Shown one piece after another: positions 53,593 through 64,000 of a stretch of 64,000 bases of DNA (the stretch's first letter is position 1; each line of letters starts with the position of its first letter). The DNA lies in NCBI GenBank assembly GCA_040754425.1, contig JBFMCR010000007.1, forward strand, positions 62,001 to 126,000. Reading direction: 5' to 3'. The notes under the pieces are model-generated. The model saw nothing but the letters and a program-made list of their open reading frames with translations, did not search any database and was not told where the DNA came from. The position numbers and the translations under genes are program-made. This DNA is from UBA6918 sp040754425. Lineage in GTDB: Bacteria > Pseudomonadota > Gammaproteobacteria > Burkholderiales > Thiobacillaceae.

Positions 53593-54015
53593 ATGCTGGA
53601 ACAACACGCGATCGTCCTCAAAACCGAAGGCGGCAAGGCCTGGGTGGAAGCACGCGAATCCGGCACCTGCGGCAGTTGCGGCGCGGGCGGATGTTCCACG
53701 CGCAGGCTGGCCGATCTTTTTGGCCGGCGCGAGCGCGCTTTCCCGGTGGACAACGTGCTGCAGGCGCAAACCGGCGAACGCGTGGTGATCGGCATCCCGC
53801 CCGGTGCGCTGTGGCAGTCCGCGCTTCGACTCTACGGCCTGCCGCTTTTGCTGCTGTTTGCGGGCGGACTTCTGGGGCAGCAGCTGCAGGGCGATGCGGT
53901 CGCGGTCGCGGGCGCCGCCGGCGGACTGCTGCTGGCTGCGCTGGCGCAGAAATTCCTCGGTTTTGCCCGGGCTTTCCGGCCGGTCATGCTGCGGCGTGAC
54001 AATCAGGCTTTGTAG
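53593..54015 (+). CDS. rseC: RseC/MucC family membrane protein
   Basis: A 140-residue inner-membrane protein of the RseC family. The N-terminal domain has Cys at C26, C29 and C34 (GTCGSCGAGGCS), and two hydrophobic segments span about 78-95 and 100-120. RseC modulates sigma-E and is linked to SoxR reduction (RsxC-type) in E. coli. It lies 10 bp after rseB. Confidence 0.9.
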   Translation: MLEQHAIVLKTEGGKAWVEARESGTCGSCGAGGCSTRRLADLFGRRERAFPVDNVLQAQTGERVVIGIPPGALWQSALRLYGLPLLLLFAGGLLGQQLQGDAVAVAGAAGGLLLAALAQKFLGFARAFRPVMLRRDNQAL

Positions 54016-54046
54016 TAGTCGTCAAATCGTGTTGAAGAGGTTGGTC

Positions 54047-55441
54047 ATGAAGCATTCCGTTCTCAAGGGACTGTTTGGCGCAGTGCTGCTGGTGTTTGCC
54101 GCGGCGCAGGCGGCGGTACTGGATGTGGCGGACCTGGTCGAGAAAAACGGCCCCGCCGTAGTCAACATCAGCACTACCAAGATCGTGCAGACGCCGCAGG
54201 GCGGCTTTCCAGTGCCCGACGACGATGAGATGTACGATTTTTTCCGCCGTTTTTTTCCGCCCGGCGCCTTCCCGCGCGGCGGCCCGATGCGCGAGATTCC
54301 CACGCACGGTGCAGGTTCCGGCTTCATCGTCAGCAGCGACGGATACATCCTGACCAATGCCCACGTGGTGCAGGGCGTGGACGAGGTCACGGTCAAGCTG
54401 ACCGACAAGCGCAAGTTCACCGCCAGGGTGATCGGCTATGACACCCGTACCGACATCGCCGTCATCAAGATCAATGCCTCCGATCTGCCCACGGTAAAAA
54501 TCGGCGATCCCGACAAGCTGCGCGTGGGCGAGGCGGTGGTGGCCATCGGTTCGCCCTTCGGCTTCGAGAACAGCGTGACCGCAGGCATCGTCTCGGCCAA
54601 GGGGCGTTCGCTGCCGTCGGAAAACTATGTGCCTTTCATCCAGACCGATGTCGCGGTCAATCCCGGCAATTCTGGCGGCCCGCTGTTCAACCTGCGCGGC
54701 GAGGTGGTGGGCGTGAATTCGCAAATCTATACCCGCAGCGGCGGCTACCAGGGCCTGTCCTTTGCCATTCCCATCGACCTGGCGATGGACGTCGCCGGCC
54801 AGATCAAGAGTGGCGGCAAGGTCGCGCGCGGCTGGCTGGGCGTGGCCATCCAGGAGGTCAGCGCCGACCTTGCCGAATCCTTCGGCCTTGACCGCCCGCG
54901 CGGCGCCCTCATCGCCGAGGTGCAGGACGGCAGCCCGGCAGACAAGGGCGGCCTGCAGGTCTCCGACGTGGTGCTGAAATTCAATGGCAAGGCGATCGAG
55001 AACGCCGGCGATCTGCCGCGCGCCGTGGGCAGCACCAGGCCCGGCAGCAAGGTATCGGTGCAGGTGTGGCGCAAGCGCGCCCTCAAGGAACTGACCGTCG
55101 TGACGGGAGAAATGCCGGGCGAGGACAAGGTGGCCTCGGCCGAGCAGAAATCCTATGCGCGCGGCGGCCTCATGCTGTCGGAACTGACGGCCGAGCAGCG
55201 CAAGGAACTGAAATTGAACGGAGGTCTGCTGGTGGTGGAGGCCTCGGGCGATGCCGTGCGCGCAGGCATCCGGGAAGGCGACGTCATCCTGGCCGTGAAC
55301 AATACCGAAGTGCGCACGGTCGAGCAGTTCCGCAAGCTGATCGGCGCAGTGGCGGTGGGCAAGAGCGCGGCCATCCTGGTGCGGCGCGGCGAATCCTCCC
55401 TCTACATCCCGCTGAAGATCTCCGGCAACGGCAATGACTGA
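54047..55441 (+). CDS. degP: Periplasmic serine protease DegP/MucD (HtrA)
   Basis: Periplasmic quality-control protease and chaperone. The 464-residue protein has a signal peptide (1-22), the trypsin-like triad H106 (LTNAHVV), D136 (TDIAVIK) and S209 (GNSGGPL), and two PDZ domains (about 255-350 and 370-460). The Q-linker-like loop after residue 50 carries an acidic and aromatic stretch. The ATG at 54047 has GAAGAGG before it. It closes the sigma-E operon. Confidence 0.95.
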   Translation: MKHSVLKGLFGAVLLVFAAAQAAVLDVADLVEKNGPAVVNISTTKIVQTPQGGFPVPDDDEMYDFFRRFFPPGAFPRGGPMREIPTHGAGSGFIVSSDGYILTNAHVVQGVDEVTVKLTDKRKFTARVIGYDTRTDIAVIKINASDLPTVKIGDPDKLRVGEAVVAIGSPFGFENSVTAGIVSAKGRSLPSENYVPFIQTDVAVNPGNSGGPLFNLRGEVVGVNSQIYTRSGGYQGLSFAIPIDLAMDVAGQIKSGGKVARGWLGVAIQEVSADLAESFGLDRPRGALIAEVQDGSPADKGGLQVSDVVLKFNGKAIENAGDLPRAVGSTRPGSKVSVQVWRKRALKELTVVTGEMPGEDKVASAEQKSYARGGLMLSELTAEQRKELKLNGGLLVVEASGDAVRAGIREGDVILAVNNTEVRTVEQFRKLIGAVAVGKSAAILVRRGESSLYIPLKISGNGND

Positions 55442-55688
55442 AAACCTCCCCGCCCTGACCTTGCTGGGACGGGATGGCTGCCACTTGTGCGAAGACATGC
55501 GCGCGGCCCTGAAACCCTGGGCCGCGCGTTTCGGTTTTGCCGTCGAGGAAGTCGACATCAGCGGCAGGCCCGAACTGGAGGCCCGCTACGGCAGGGACAT
55601 TCCGGTGCTGATGGCGGGAGAGACCGAGATCTGCCGGCATTTTTTCGATCCGGCGGCACTGCAAACCTGGATTACCGGACGAGCCTGA
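55434..55688 (+). CDS. Glutaredoxin-like (DUF836) protein
   Basis: An 84-residue soluble thioredoxin-fold protein with C16-H-L-C19 in LLGRDGCHLCEDM and the cis-Pro segment DIPVLM. It overlaps the degP 3' end by 8 bp. This short glutaredoxin-like gene is often found between degP and lepA in betaproteobacteria. Its partner is unknown. Confidence 0.85.
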   Translation: MTENLPALTLLGRDGCHLCEDMRAALKPWAARFGFAVEEVDISGRPELEARYGRDIPVLMAGETEICRHFFDPAALQTWITGRA

Positions 55689-55751
55689 AATCCGTTAAAA
55701 TTCGAGCAGTTATCTAATCCCTGGCGGGCACGGAAACGTGCCCGTTCGTTT

Positions 55752-57551
55752 GTGTCGCAAAATCTGATTCGCAACTTTTCCATCATCGCCCACATCGACC
55801 ACGGCAAGTCCACCTTGGCCGACCGCATCATCCACCTGTGCGGGGGGCTGTCCGACCGCGAGATGGAGGCCCAGGTGCTGGATTCCATGGATCTGGAAAA
55901 GGAGCGCGGCATCACCATCAAGGCGCAGACCGCGGCGCTCGAATACCGGGCGAAAGACGGCAAGACCTACGCCCTCAACCTCATCGACACCCCGGGGCAC
56001 GTGGACTTTTCCTACGAGGTCTCGCGTTCGCTTTCCGCCTGCGAAGGCGCGCTGCTGGTTGTGGATGCCTCGCAAGGCGTGGAGGCGCAGACCGTGGCCA
56101 ACTGCTACACCGCCATCGATCTGGGCGTGGAAGTGCTGCCGGTCTTGAACAAGATCGATCTGCCCTCGGCCGACCCCGACCGCGCCGCGCAGGAAATCGA
56201 GGACATCATCGGCATCGACGCAACCGATGCCGTGCGCTGCTCGGCCAAGACCGGCGCGGGTGTCGCCGACATCCTCGAAGCCATAGTCGCCAGGGTGCCG
56301 GCTCCGCGCGGGGACGAGAACGCACCCTTGAAGGCACTGATCATCGACTCCTGGTTCGACAACTACGTCGGCGTGGTCATGCTGGTGCGCGTGGTCGACG
56401 GCGTCTTGAAGCCCAGGGACAAAATCCGGCTCATGGCCACCGGCGCGTCCTACCTGTGTGAGCAGGTCGGCGTGTTCACGCCCAAGTCGCGGCAGAAGGA
56501 ATCCCTTTCCGCGGGCGAGGTGGGTTTCATCATTGCCGGCATCAAGGAACTGAAGGCGGCACAGGTGGGTGACACCGTGACGCTGGCCGACCGTCCAGCC
56601 AGCGAGCCGCTGCCCGGCTTCAAGAAAATCCAGCCACAGGTGTTCGCCGGCCTCTATCCGGTGGAGTCGCACGACTACGACTCGCTGCGCGATGCCCTGG
56701 AAAAGTTGCAGCTGAACGATGCCGCACTGCAGTTCGAGCCCGAAGTCTCTCAGGCCCTGGGCTTCGGCTTCCGTTGCGGCTTTCTCGGCCTTTTGCACAT
56801 GGATATCGTGCAGGAGCGGCTGGAACGCGAGTTCGACCAGAATCTCATCACCACCGCGCCGACCGTGGTCTACCGGGTGCGGATGAAGGACGGTACCACG
56901 GTGGAAGTGGAGAACCCTTCCAAGCTGCCCGACCAGTCGAAAATCGAGACCATTCTCGAGCCCATCATCACCGCCACCATCTTCGTGCCGGACGAATACC
57001 TCGGCAACGTGATGACCCTGTGCAACCAGAAGCGCGGCGTGCAGCTCGACATGAAATACGTCGGCCGCCAGGTCATGCTGAAGTACGACCTGCCCATGAA
57101 CGAGGTGGTGATGGATTTTTTCGACAAGCTGAAATCCGTCTCGCGCGGCTACGCCTCGCTCGACTACGAGTTCAAGGAATTCCGCCCGGCCGATCTCGTC
57201 AAGCTCGACATCCTGGTCAACGGCGACAAGGTCGACGCGCTCTCGCTCATCGTGCATCGCTCGAATTCCGTGTATCGCGGGCGCGAGCTCGCCGCCAAGA
57301 TGCGCGAGCTGATTCCGCGCCAGATGTTCGACGTGGCGGTGCAGGCGGCCATCGGCGCGCAGATCATCGCGCGCGAGAACGTCAAGGCGCTTAGAAAGAA
57401 CGTGCTCGCCAAGTGCTACGGCGGCGACATCACCCGCAAGAAAAAACTGCTGGAAAAGCAGAAGGAAGGCAAGAAACGCATGAAACAGGTCGGCAACGTG
57501 GAAATTCCGCAGGAGGCTTTCCTCGCCATCCTGCAGGTGGGGGAGAAATGA
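55752..57551 (+). CDS. lepA: Elongation factor 4 (LepA)
   Basis: Ribosome-bound GTPase that assists initiation or back-translocation under stress. The 599-residue protein begins (M)SQNLIRNFSIIAHIDHGKST, with G1 AHIDHGKS, G3 DTPGHVDF and G4 NKIDLPSADP. C-terminal LepA-specific text: LGFGFRCGFLGLLHMDIV and the KKLLEKQKEGKKRMKQVGNV tail. A GTG start is used with a poor ribosome site. lepB follows at 1 bp. Confidence 0.97.
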   Translation: MSQNLIRNFSIIAHIDHGKSTLADRIIHLCGGLSDREMEAQVLDSMDLEKERGITIKAQTAALEYRAKDGKTYALNLIDTPGHVDFSYEVSRSLSACEGALLVVDASQGVEAQTVANCYTAIDLGVEVLPVLNKIDLPSADPDRAAQEIEDIIGIDATDAVRCSAKTGAGVADILEAIVARVPAPRGDENAPLKALIIDSWFDNYVGVVMLVRVVDGVLKPRDKIRLMATGASYLCEQVGVFTPKSRQKESLSAGEVGFIIAGIKELKAAQVGDTVTLADRPASEPLPGFKKIQPQVFAGLYPVESHDYDSLRDALEKLQLNDAALQFEPEVSQALGFGFRCGFLGLLHMDIVQERLEREFDQNLITTAPTVVYRVRMKDGTTVEVENPSKLPDQSKIETILEPIITATIFVPDEYLGNVMTLCNQKRGVQLDMKYVGRQVMLKYDLPMNEVVMDFFDKLKSVSRGYASLDYEFKEFRPADLVKLDILVNGDKVDALSLIVHRSNSVYRGRELAAKMRELIPRQMFDVAVQAAIGAQIIARENVKALRKNVLAKCYGGDITRKKKLLEKQKEGKKRMKQVGNVEIPQEAFLAILQVGEK

Positions 57552-57552
57552 C

Positions 57553-58425
57553 ATGGATGCGCTGACGATCATCCTGGTGCTGCTCCTCGCGGCAGGCGTG
57601 GGCCTGGTGTTCAAGGGCGTGGTCAGCCTGCCGCTGCTGCTGCTTCTCGCCACCGCCGTCACCGGCGCCATCTGGCTGTGGGACAAGCTCGTGCTGTCGA
57701 GAAAGCGCGGCGCGGAGGAAGTGCGCTCGCCGGGCGTGGAATATTCGGTCAGCCTGTTTCCGGTGATCCTGCTGGTGTTTCTGTTGCGCTCCTTCGTGGT
57801 CGAGCCTTTCCGCATCCCTTCCGGCTCGATGATGCCGACACTGCTGGCGGGCGATTTCATCCTGGTCAACAAGTACACCTACGGCATCCGCCTGCCGGTC
57901 ATCGACAGGAAAGTCATCGACATCAACGATCCGCAGCGCGGCGAAGTCATGGTGTTCCATTACCCGGAGGATCCCGCCGTCGACTACATCAAGCGCATCG
58001 TCGGCGTGCCCGGCGACCTCGTCGAGTATCGCGACAAGCGCCTCTCCATCAACGGCCGGCCCCTTGCCTACCGCGAAAACGGCACTTTCAGCTTCGAGAC
58101 CGGCGGCCTCAACTATGTCACCGGCATCGTCTACCAGGAGAAGCTGGGCGAGCATGAACACGCCGTCATGACGATTCCCGGCATGCCGGGAATCGTGCGC
58201 GAGCAGTTGGGGGCCTTTCCATATCGGGAAAACTGCACCTACAATGAAGACGGGTTTGTCTGCCGCGTGCCGGATGGGCATTACTTCATGATGGGAGACA
58301 ACCGTGACGGCAGCAACGACAGCCGCTACTGGGGCTTCGTGCCGGAACGGAACGTCGTCGGCAAGGCGTTCCTCATCTGGATGAACTTTGGTGATTTGAA
58401 GCGCATAGGAACGACAATCAATTGA
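57553..58425 (+). CDS. lepB: Signal peptidase I
   Basis: Inner-membrane protease removing signal peptides. The 290-residue protein has membrane segments at about 4-20, 24-43 and 65-80. The catalytic dyad is S92 (RIPSGSMMPTLL) and K147 (DYIKRIVGVPGD), with the C-terminal GDNRDGSNDSRYWG box. The lepA-lepB-DUF4845-rnc order is standard in betaproteobacteria. Confidence 0.97.
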   Translation: MDALTIILVLLLAAGVGLVFKGVVSLPLLLLLATAVTGAIWLWDKLVLSRKRGAEEVRSPGVEYSVSLFPVILLVFLLRSFVVEPFRIPSGSMMPTLLAGDFILVNKYTYGIRLPVIDRKVIDINDPQRGEVMVFHYPEDPAVDYIKRIVGVPGDLVEYRDKRLSINGRPLAYRENGTFSFETGGLNYVTGIVYQEKLGEHEHAVMTIPGMPGIVREQLGAFPYRENCTYNEDGFVCRVPDGHYFMMGDNRDGSNDSRYWGFVPERNVVGKAFLIWMNFGDLKRIGTTIN

Positions 58426-58434
58426 GGATGCGGC

Positions 58435-58833
58435 ATGATTAATCGCGCGCAGCAAGGCGGTGCAACCCTCGTGGGCATGTTGTTATGGGGCATCATCATC
58501 GTTTTCGTGGCACTGCTTGCCATGAAGCTGATCCCGGCCTATGTCGAATTCATGACAGTCGACAAAATCCTCTCCGATTTGGGCAGCGAGGAAGGCATCG
58601 GCAGCATGAGCAATTCCGAGATCCGCGATCATTTCACGCGCCGCGCCATGATCGACAACATCGACACGGTCAAGGCGTCCGACCTCAGGATCTCGCGTGA
58701 AGGCGGCAAGACCGTGATCACCGTCGATTACACCTTCCGGACTCCCTTGATTGCCAACATCAGTCTGCTGGCAGAGTTCTCGGCCAGTTCCGACAGCAGG
58801 GAAAGCAAGGTAGCGCAGAAGCTTGCCGAATAA
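58435..58833 (+). CDS. DUF4845 family membrane-anchored protein
   Basis: A 132-residue protein with one N-terminal membrane segment (about 11-33, TLVGMLLWGIIIVFVALLA; pseudopilin-like GG before it) and a small C-terminal domain. DUF4845 is regularly found between lepB and rnc; its function is unknown. Its last 11 bases overlap the rnc start. Confidence 0.85.
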   Translation: MINRAQQGGATLVGMLLWGIIIVFVALLAMKLIPAYVEFMTVDKILSDLGSEEGIGSMSNSEIRDHFTRRAMIDNIDTVKASDLRISREGGKTVITVDYTFRTPLIANISLLAEFSASSDSRESKVAQKLAE

Positions 58834-59502
58834 TCAGCTTGCCCGTCTCATTGCCAGCTTGGGGCACGGCTTTCGCCAGGAAAGCCTGCTCAGGCAGGCG
58901 CTCACGCATCGCAGCTACGGCGCCCAGCACAACGAACGCCTCGAGTTTCTCGGCGACTCGGTGCTCAACTGCATCATCGCCCGCGCCCTTTACGAAACCT
59001 TCCCCGGCCTGCCGGAGGGCACGCTGTCGCGCATGCGCGCCAATCTGGTCAAGCAGGACACCCTGGCCGAGATCGCCGCGCGCCTGAAACTCGGCGACTA
59101 CATGCTGTTGGGCGAGGGCGAGCTGAAAAGCGGCGGTTTCCGCCGTCCTTCCATCCTGGCGGACACGCTGGAGTCGATATTCGGGGCGGTTTTCCTCGAT
59201 GCCGGCTTCGAGGCGGCACAGGGCGTGGTATTGCGCCTGTTCGACCCCATCATCGCCGCCATCGACCCCAATGCATCGGGCAAGGACGCCAAGACCCGCC
59301 TGCAGGAGTGGCTGCAGGCGAGAAAACACACGCTGCCCGACTACCAGCTCACCGGCACGCGCGGCGAGGCGCATGACCAGGTTTTCGTGGTCTCCTGCCG
59401 TATCCCCGCGCTTGGCATCACCACCCAGGGCCAAGGCAGGAGCCGCCGCGCCGCCGAGCAGGAAGCCGCGCTCGCGGCGCTCAAGCAGGTTGGCGAAATC
59501 AG

Positions 59503-59506
<4 letters not shown>
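58823..59506 (+). CDS. rnc: Ribonuclease III
   Basis: Double-stranded RNA endonuclease of rRNA and mRNA processing. The 227-residue protein has the catalytic signature NERLEFLGDSVL (37-48), an acidic second site in ADTLESIFGAVFLDAG and a C-terminal dsRNA-binding domain (about 155-225). It starts with TTG inside the end of the DUF4845 gene. The stop overlaps the era start (GTGA). Confidence 0.95.
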
Positions 59507-60384
<878 letters not shown>

Positions 60385-60392
60385 AGGACAAT

Positions 60393-60541
60393 GAACGCAG
60401 AGACACAGAGGCGCAGAGAAAACCTTAAAGCGCATACAGGGAGGCATGGGAGGATAAGGGAGAAAATCAGGTATTACTCCCTTACCTCTCTTAACCTCCC
60501 TGTTATCGAATTTCTCTCTGCGCCTCTGTGTCTCTGCGTTC
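60393..60541. repeat. Long imperfect palindrome between era and recO
   Basis: Outer arms of 27 bp (60393-60419 and 60515-60541) are perfect inverted copies, starting GAACGCAGAGACACAGAGG. Inner arms are imperfect: ACAGGGAGGCATGGGAGGAT near 60436 against the reverse complement of a CTTACCTCTCTTAACCTCCC stretch near 60481. It fills nearly the whole 168-bp gap and could fold into one hairpin about 149 bp long. Confidence 0.85.
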
Positions 60542-60552
60542 GATTCTGATTT

Positions 60553-61275
60553 ATGGCCCAGACCCGCACTGACAACGAACCCGCTTTCGTCCTGCACACC
60601 CGTCCCTACCGCGAGACCTCGCTGGTGCTGGAGGTGTTCACGCGCCATCACGGCCGCATGGCGCTCGTCGCGCGCGGCGCGCGCCGGCCGGGTTCGGCCA
60701 TGCGCGGGCAGGTTCAGCCCTTCACCCCGCTGCTTTTGTCTTGGTTCGGCAAGAGCGAAGTGCGCACCCTGCGCGGCGCCGAATGGCAGGGCGGGCTGGC
60801 GCCGCTTGCCGGCATGGCGCTTCTGTGCGGCTTCTATCTCAACGAACTACTGCTGAAGCTGCTGGCGCGTGACGATCCGCACGAAGCCCTGTTCGATTAT
60901 TACCACGCCACCCTGGGCGAATTGGCGCAGCCTGCAGGCAATCATCTCGAGCGCATCCTGCGCCGCTTCGAGCGCCACCTGCTGTCCGAGATCGGCTATG
61001 CGGCGACCTTTCATGAAGAGGCTGAAAGCGCGCGGCCGGTGCGCGAGGATCTGGCCTATTACTTCGTGCCCGAGCGCGGCCCCTACTCCAGGCCTGAAGG
61101 CGGCACGGGCATTCCGGTGTCGGGCCGCACCCTGCTGGACATGGACCAGGACCGCTTCGATTCGCCGGTGACGCGGGCCGAAGCCAAGCAGCTCATGCGC
61201 GCGCTCATCAACCACCACCTTGGCGGCAAGCCGCTTTATACTCGGCAGATGCTGAAGGAGCTGATCGAAAAATGA
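60553..61275 (+). CDS. recO: DNA repair protein RecO
   Basis: Loads RecA onto gapped DNA in the RecFOR pathway. The 240-residue protein has an N-terminal OB fold (FVLHTRPYRETSLVLEVFTR and GARRPGSAMRGQVQPFTPL) and a helical C-terminal domain. No Cys4 zinc motif is present. The gene is flanked on both sides by palindromic intergenic elements, although it is usually close-packed with era and pdxJ. Confidence 0.95.
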   Translation: MAQTRTDNEPAFVLHTRPYRETSLVLEVFTRHHGRMALVARGARRPGSAMRGQVQPFTPLLLSWFGKSEVRTLRGAEWQGGLAPLAGMALLCGFYLNELLLKLLARDDPHEALFDYYHATLGELAQPAGNHLERILRRFERHLLSEIGYAATFHEEAESARPVREDLAYYFVPERGPYSRPEGGTGIPVSGRTLLDMDQDRFDSPVTRAEAKQLMRALINHHLGGKPLYTRQMLKELIEK

Positions 61276-61290
61276 TCCTGAAAACCATAG

Positions 61291-61457
61291 TTGAACAGAG
61301 ACACGGAGAAAACCGGAAAGCAGAATCTTTTACAAAGAGGACAGGAGGACAAGAGGAAAATCCGACTTCAGACGTGAATCGTTTTTGCTTTGCTCCTGCC
61401 CTCTTGTCCTCCTTGTTCAAAAGCCTTTGCGTTTTGCATTTGTCTTTCGACTGAACA
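61291..61457. repeat. Imperfect palindrome between recO and pdxJ
   Basis: An inner pair, AGGAGGACAAGAGG (about 61344-61357) against CCTCTTGTCCTCCT (about 61400-61413), and an outer motif CAGAGACACGGAG near 61294 that resembles CAGAGACACAGAG of the era-recO element. Longer and more degenerate than that copy. No gene in the 192-bp gap. Confidence 0.7.
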
Positions 61458-61467
61458 GGTTGCTTGC

Positions 61468-62202
61468 ATGATTTACCTCGGCGTCAATATCGACCACATC
61501 GCCACCTTAAGGCAGGCACGCAAGACCCGCTACCCCAGCGTAGCGGAGGCCGCATTGCTGGCGGAAACCGCGGGGGCGGACAGCATCACCCTGCATTTGC
61601 GCGAGGACCGCCGCCACATCCAGGACGAGGATGTGGAAATCCTGCGCAAGATATTGAAGACCAGGATGAACCTGGAAATGGCGGTGACCGAGGAAATGCT
61701 CGGCATTGCCGCGCGCATCCGCCCACAGGACGTGTGTCTGGTGCCGGAAAAGCGCGAGGAACTTACCACCGAAGGCGGGCTCGATGTGGCCGCCCAGGTC
61801 GACAGGATCCGCGATGCCTGCGCGCAAATGAAAGAAGCCGGCGTGCGTGTCTCGCTATTCATCGATGCCGACTACAGGCAGCTGGACGCGGCGCGCGAAT
61901 GCGGCGCGCCGGCGGTGGAAATCCATACGGGGCATTATGCCGACCTGAACGACCCGGTGGCGAAACAGCACGAACTCGACCGCATTCGCAAGGCGGTCGC
62001 GTATGGCCTGGGTTTGGGCCTCACGGTCAATGCCGGCCACGGCCTCACCTATCACAACGTGCAGCCGATCGCGGCCATCTCCGGCGTGTTTGAGTTAAAC
62101 ATCGGCCACGCCATCGTGGCGCAGGCGCTGTTCACCGGCTGGGAGAAAGCGGTGGCGGAAATGAAGCGGCTGATGGTGGAAGCGGCTGCGCGCCGCGTTT
62201 AA
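61468..62202 (+). CDS. pdxJ: Pyridoxine 5'-phosphate synthase
   Basis: Makes pyridoxine phosphate from deoxyxylulose phosphate and 3-amino-2-oxopropyl phosphate. The 244-residue TIM barrel opens MIYLGVNIDHIATLRQARKT and contains HLREDRRHIQDEDV, EMAVTEEML and NAGHGLTYHNV, the family's phosphate/catalytic loops. The ATG at 61468 is the family start. A copy of the REP-like element follows its stop. Confidence 0.97.
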   Translation: MIYLGVNIDHIATLRQARKTRYPSVAEAALLAETAGADSITLHLREDRRHIQDEDVEILRKILKTRMNLEMAVTEEMLGIAARIRPQDVCLVPEKREELTTEGGLDVAAQVDRIRDACAQMKEAGVRVSLFIDADYRQLDAARECGAPAVEIHTGHYADLNDPVAKQHELDRIRKAVAYGLGLGLTVNAGHGLTYHNVQPIAAISGVFELNIGHAIVAQALFTGWEKAVAEMKRLMVEAAARRV

Positions 62203-62304
62203 CGCGAAGCGTTTCCTCGTCCCCCTCTCTGCCTCGGGGAGAGGGAACGGACACGGCGGTGCGCTGCGTTCATGATTCGGATGGGCGCAGCCGCCATGTC
62301 CGTT
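62203..62304. repeat. REP-like two-hairpin element, copy 2 (reverse orientation)
   Basis: The reverse complement aligns along its whole length with 5839-5947, including GAACGCAGCG, CGCCGTGTCCGTTCCCTCTC and GACGAGGAAACGCT. It lies between pdxJ and the convergent hypothetical gene, starting right after the pdxJ stop. Confidence 0.8.
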
Positions 62305-62321
62305 GGCTTTTTCGGCATCCG

Positions 62322-63038
62322 TCAAAGCAGTTCCCGCGGCGAGAACTGGCGTGCCAGTTCCTGTGTCTCGCAATGGCGCACGGCCTGCGCAAGCATTTGG
62401 TCGGCCGCAGTCGGACCGATGTACTCACAGGCCAGCACGTAGGCCATGTGCAGGATGGTGCGCATTTCCGCCACCTCCAGTCCGTTGTCGAGACGCGGCT
62501 GCTTGCCGCGCAGCCAGCGCGACACCTGCACCGACACCGGTCCATTGGACAGCACCTTGCCCAGGTGCATGTCGATGTAATTGCGTATCTGCAGGCTGAT
62601 CGGCTGCCTTTCCTCGATCAGGTGCAGAAAATCCTCGAACACCGATTCGAAAATCAGCGTGCTCGGCTTGGCGGAGGACTTGCCGGCCATAACATGCTTC
62701 GTCAAAGCCGGCGCAGCCATGCCGTCCCGCCCATGGTTCCAGCGCTCGATCTGCAACAGGGGGTCTACGTCCAACGCTTCGTCCGGGCCGAACAGAGCCT
62801 GGCGCAGACTGCGGTGGATGTCATTGCGCATCTGCCTGAGCGGTTCGTCGGCGCAGATTTCGTTGACGAAGCCATGCAGCGCATAGGCCGGTCCGTCGGA
62901 GTATCGTGCCTGCCAGAGCGAAAGCGCCGCCATCAGTTCGTCTTCGGCCAGGAAGGGCTTGAGGCCCGTGTAGATGGCGCGGCGGTTGCGCGCGACACGC
63001 ACATCAAGGGCGTCATTGCTGTTGAGATCCGCGGCCAT
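62322..63038 (-). CDS. Hypothetical protein downstream of amt
   Basis: A 238-residue soluble protein, MAADLNSNDALDVRVARNRR onward, with mostly helical composition, for example LRQMRNDIHRSLRQALFGPD. No domain recognised and no export signal. Its start lies 2 bp after the amt stop, so it is co-transcribed with the ammonium transporter and may relate to nitrogen control (inference). The ATG at 63038 is the first one that does not overlap amt. Confidence 0.7.
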   Translation of the reverse strand: MAADLNSNDALDVRVARNRRAIYTGLKPFLAEDELMAALSLWQARYSDGPAYALHGFVNEICADEPLRQMRNDIHRSLRQALFGPDEALDVDPLLQIERWNHGRDGMAAPALTKHVMAGKSSAKPSTLIFESVFEDFLHLIEERQPISLQIRNYIDMHLGKVLSNGPVSVQVSRWLRGKQPRLDNGLEVAEMRTILHMAYVLACEYIGPTAADQMLAQAVRHCETQELARQFSPRELL

Positions 63039-63040
63039 GT

Positions 63041-64000
<960 letters not shown>

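Noticed and set aside
55710..57878. 722-codon open frame opposite lepA
   Set aside because: Mirror of LepA codon bias; no family text, no start context.

Overview
This window is a stretch of GC-rich, tightly packed chromosome from a betaproteobacterium. The gene orders are typical of that class: valS-orf-holC-pepA opposite lptF-lptG; ilvB-ilvH-ilvC-pssA-leuA; rpsF-priB-rpsR-rplI-dnaB-alr; nadB opposite rpoE-rseA-rseB-rseC-degP; lepA-lepB-DUF4845-rnc-era-recO-pdxJ. Three tandem DUF2173 genes and SoxW/TlpA-like thioredoxins hint at a sulfur-oxidising or other chemolithotrophic member (perhaps Nitrosomonadales), but the genus cannot be set from the sequence alone. No rRNA, tRNA or CRISPR array was seen.

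Layout. 1-6.4 kb: valyl-tRNA synthetase (cut by the window edge), a Pro/Ala-rich protein, Pol III chi, leucyl aminopeptidase, then the LPS export permeases and an RDD membrane protein. 6.5-7.6 kb: three DUF2173 paralogues. 7.7-13.6 kb: branched-chain amino acid synthesis with phosphatidylserine synthase inside the run and a possible leucine leader peptide before leuA. 13.7-22.9 kb: WrbA, a PilZ-like protein, an aspartase/fumarase-family enzyme, a thioredoxin pair leading into a TolC/short-adaptor pair, a PhoX-like protein and a lytic transglycosylase. 22.9-35.1 kb: mostly housekeeping (proS, rppH, mrp, dcd, a PLP decarboxylase bracketed by heptamer repeats, the S6-L9 operon, dnaB, alr).

35.1-39.6 kb is the accessory region. 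It is a broken DNA phosphorothioation (dnd) locus inserted after alr. The 5' half of dndC is followed by an intact HNH endonuclease whose N-terminal domain resembles the sulfur-binding domain of phosphorothioate-dependent McrA-type enzymes. Then come the 3' end of dndD and an intact gene fusing a DndE-like domain to a HerA/FtsK-like ATPase. A 31-bp sequence from the alr 3' end recurs on the far side, beside toxin-antitoxin and transposase remnants. The modification genes are destroyed, while a nuclease that may recognise phosphorothioate DNA sits exactly in the gap.

39.6-51.4 kb: cytochrome c, a PAS-GAF-GGDEF cyclase, a Bcr/CflA exporter, a complete MacAB/NodT-type efflux operon with ATGA overlaps throughout, ygfZ/ygfX, and nadB. 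51.4-64 kb: the sigma-E operon with a recognisable sigma-E promoter, lepA-lepB, rnc-era-recO-pdxJ interrupted by palindromic intergenic elements, a hypothetical protein and an ammonium transporter cut by the window edge. Several families of short intergenic repeats (heptamer tandem arrays, a REP-like two-hairpin element, long imperfect palindromes) are scattered through the window.
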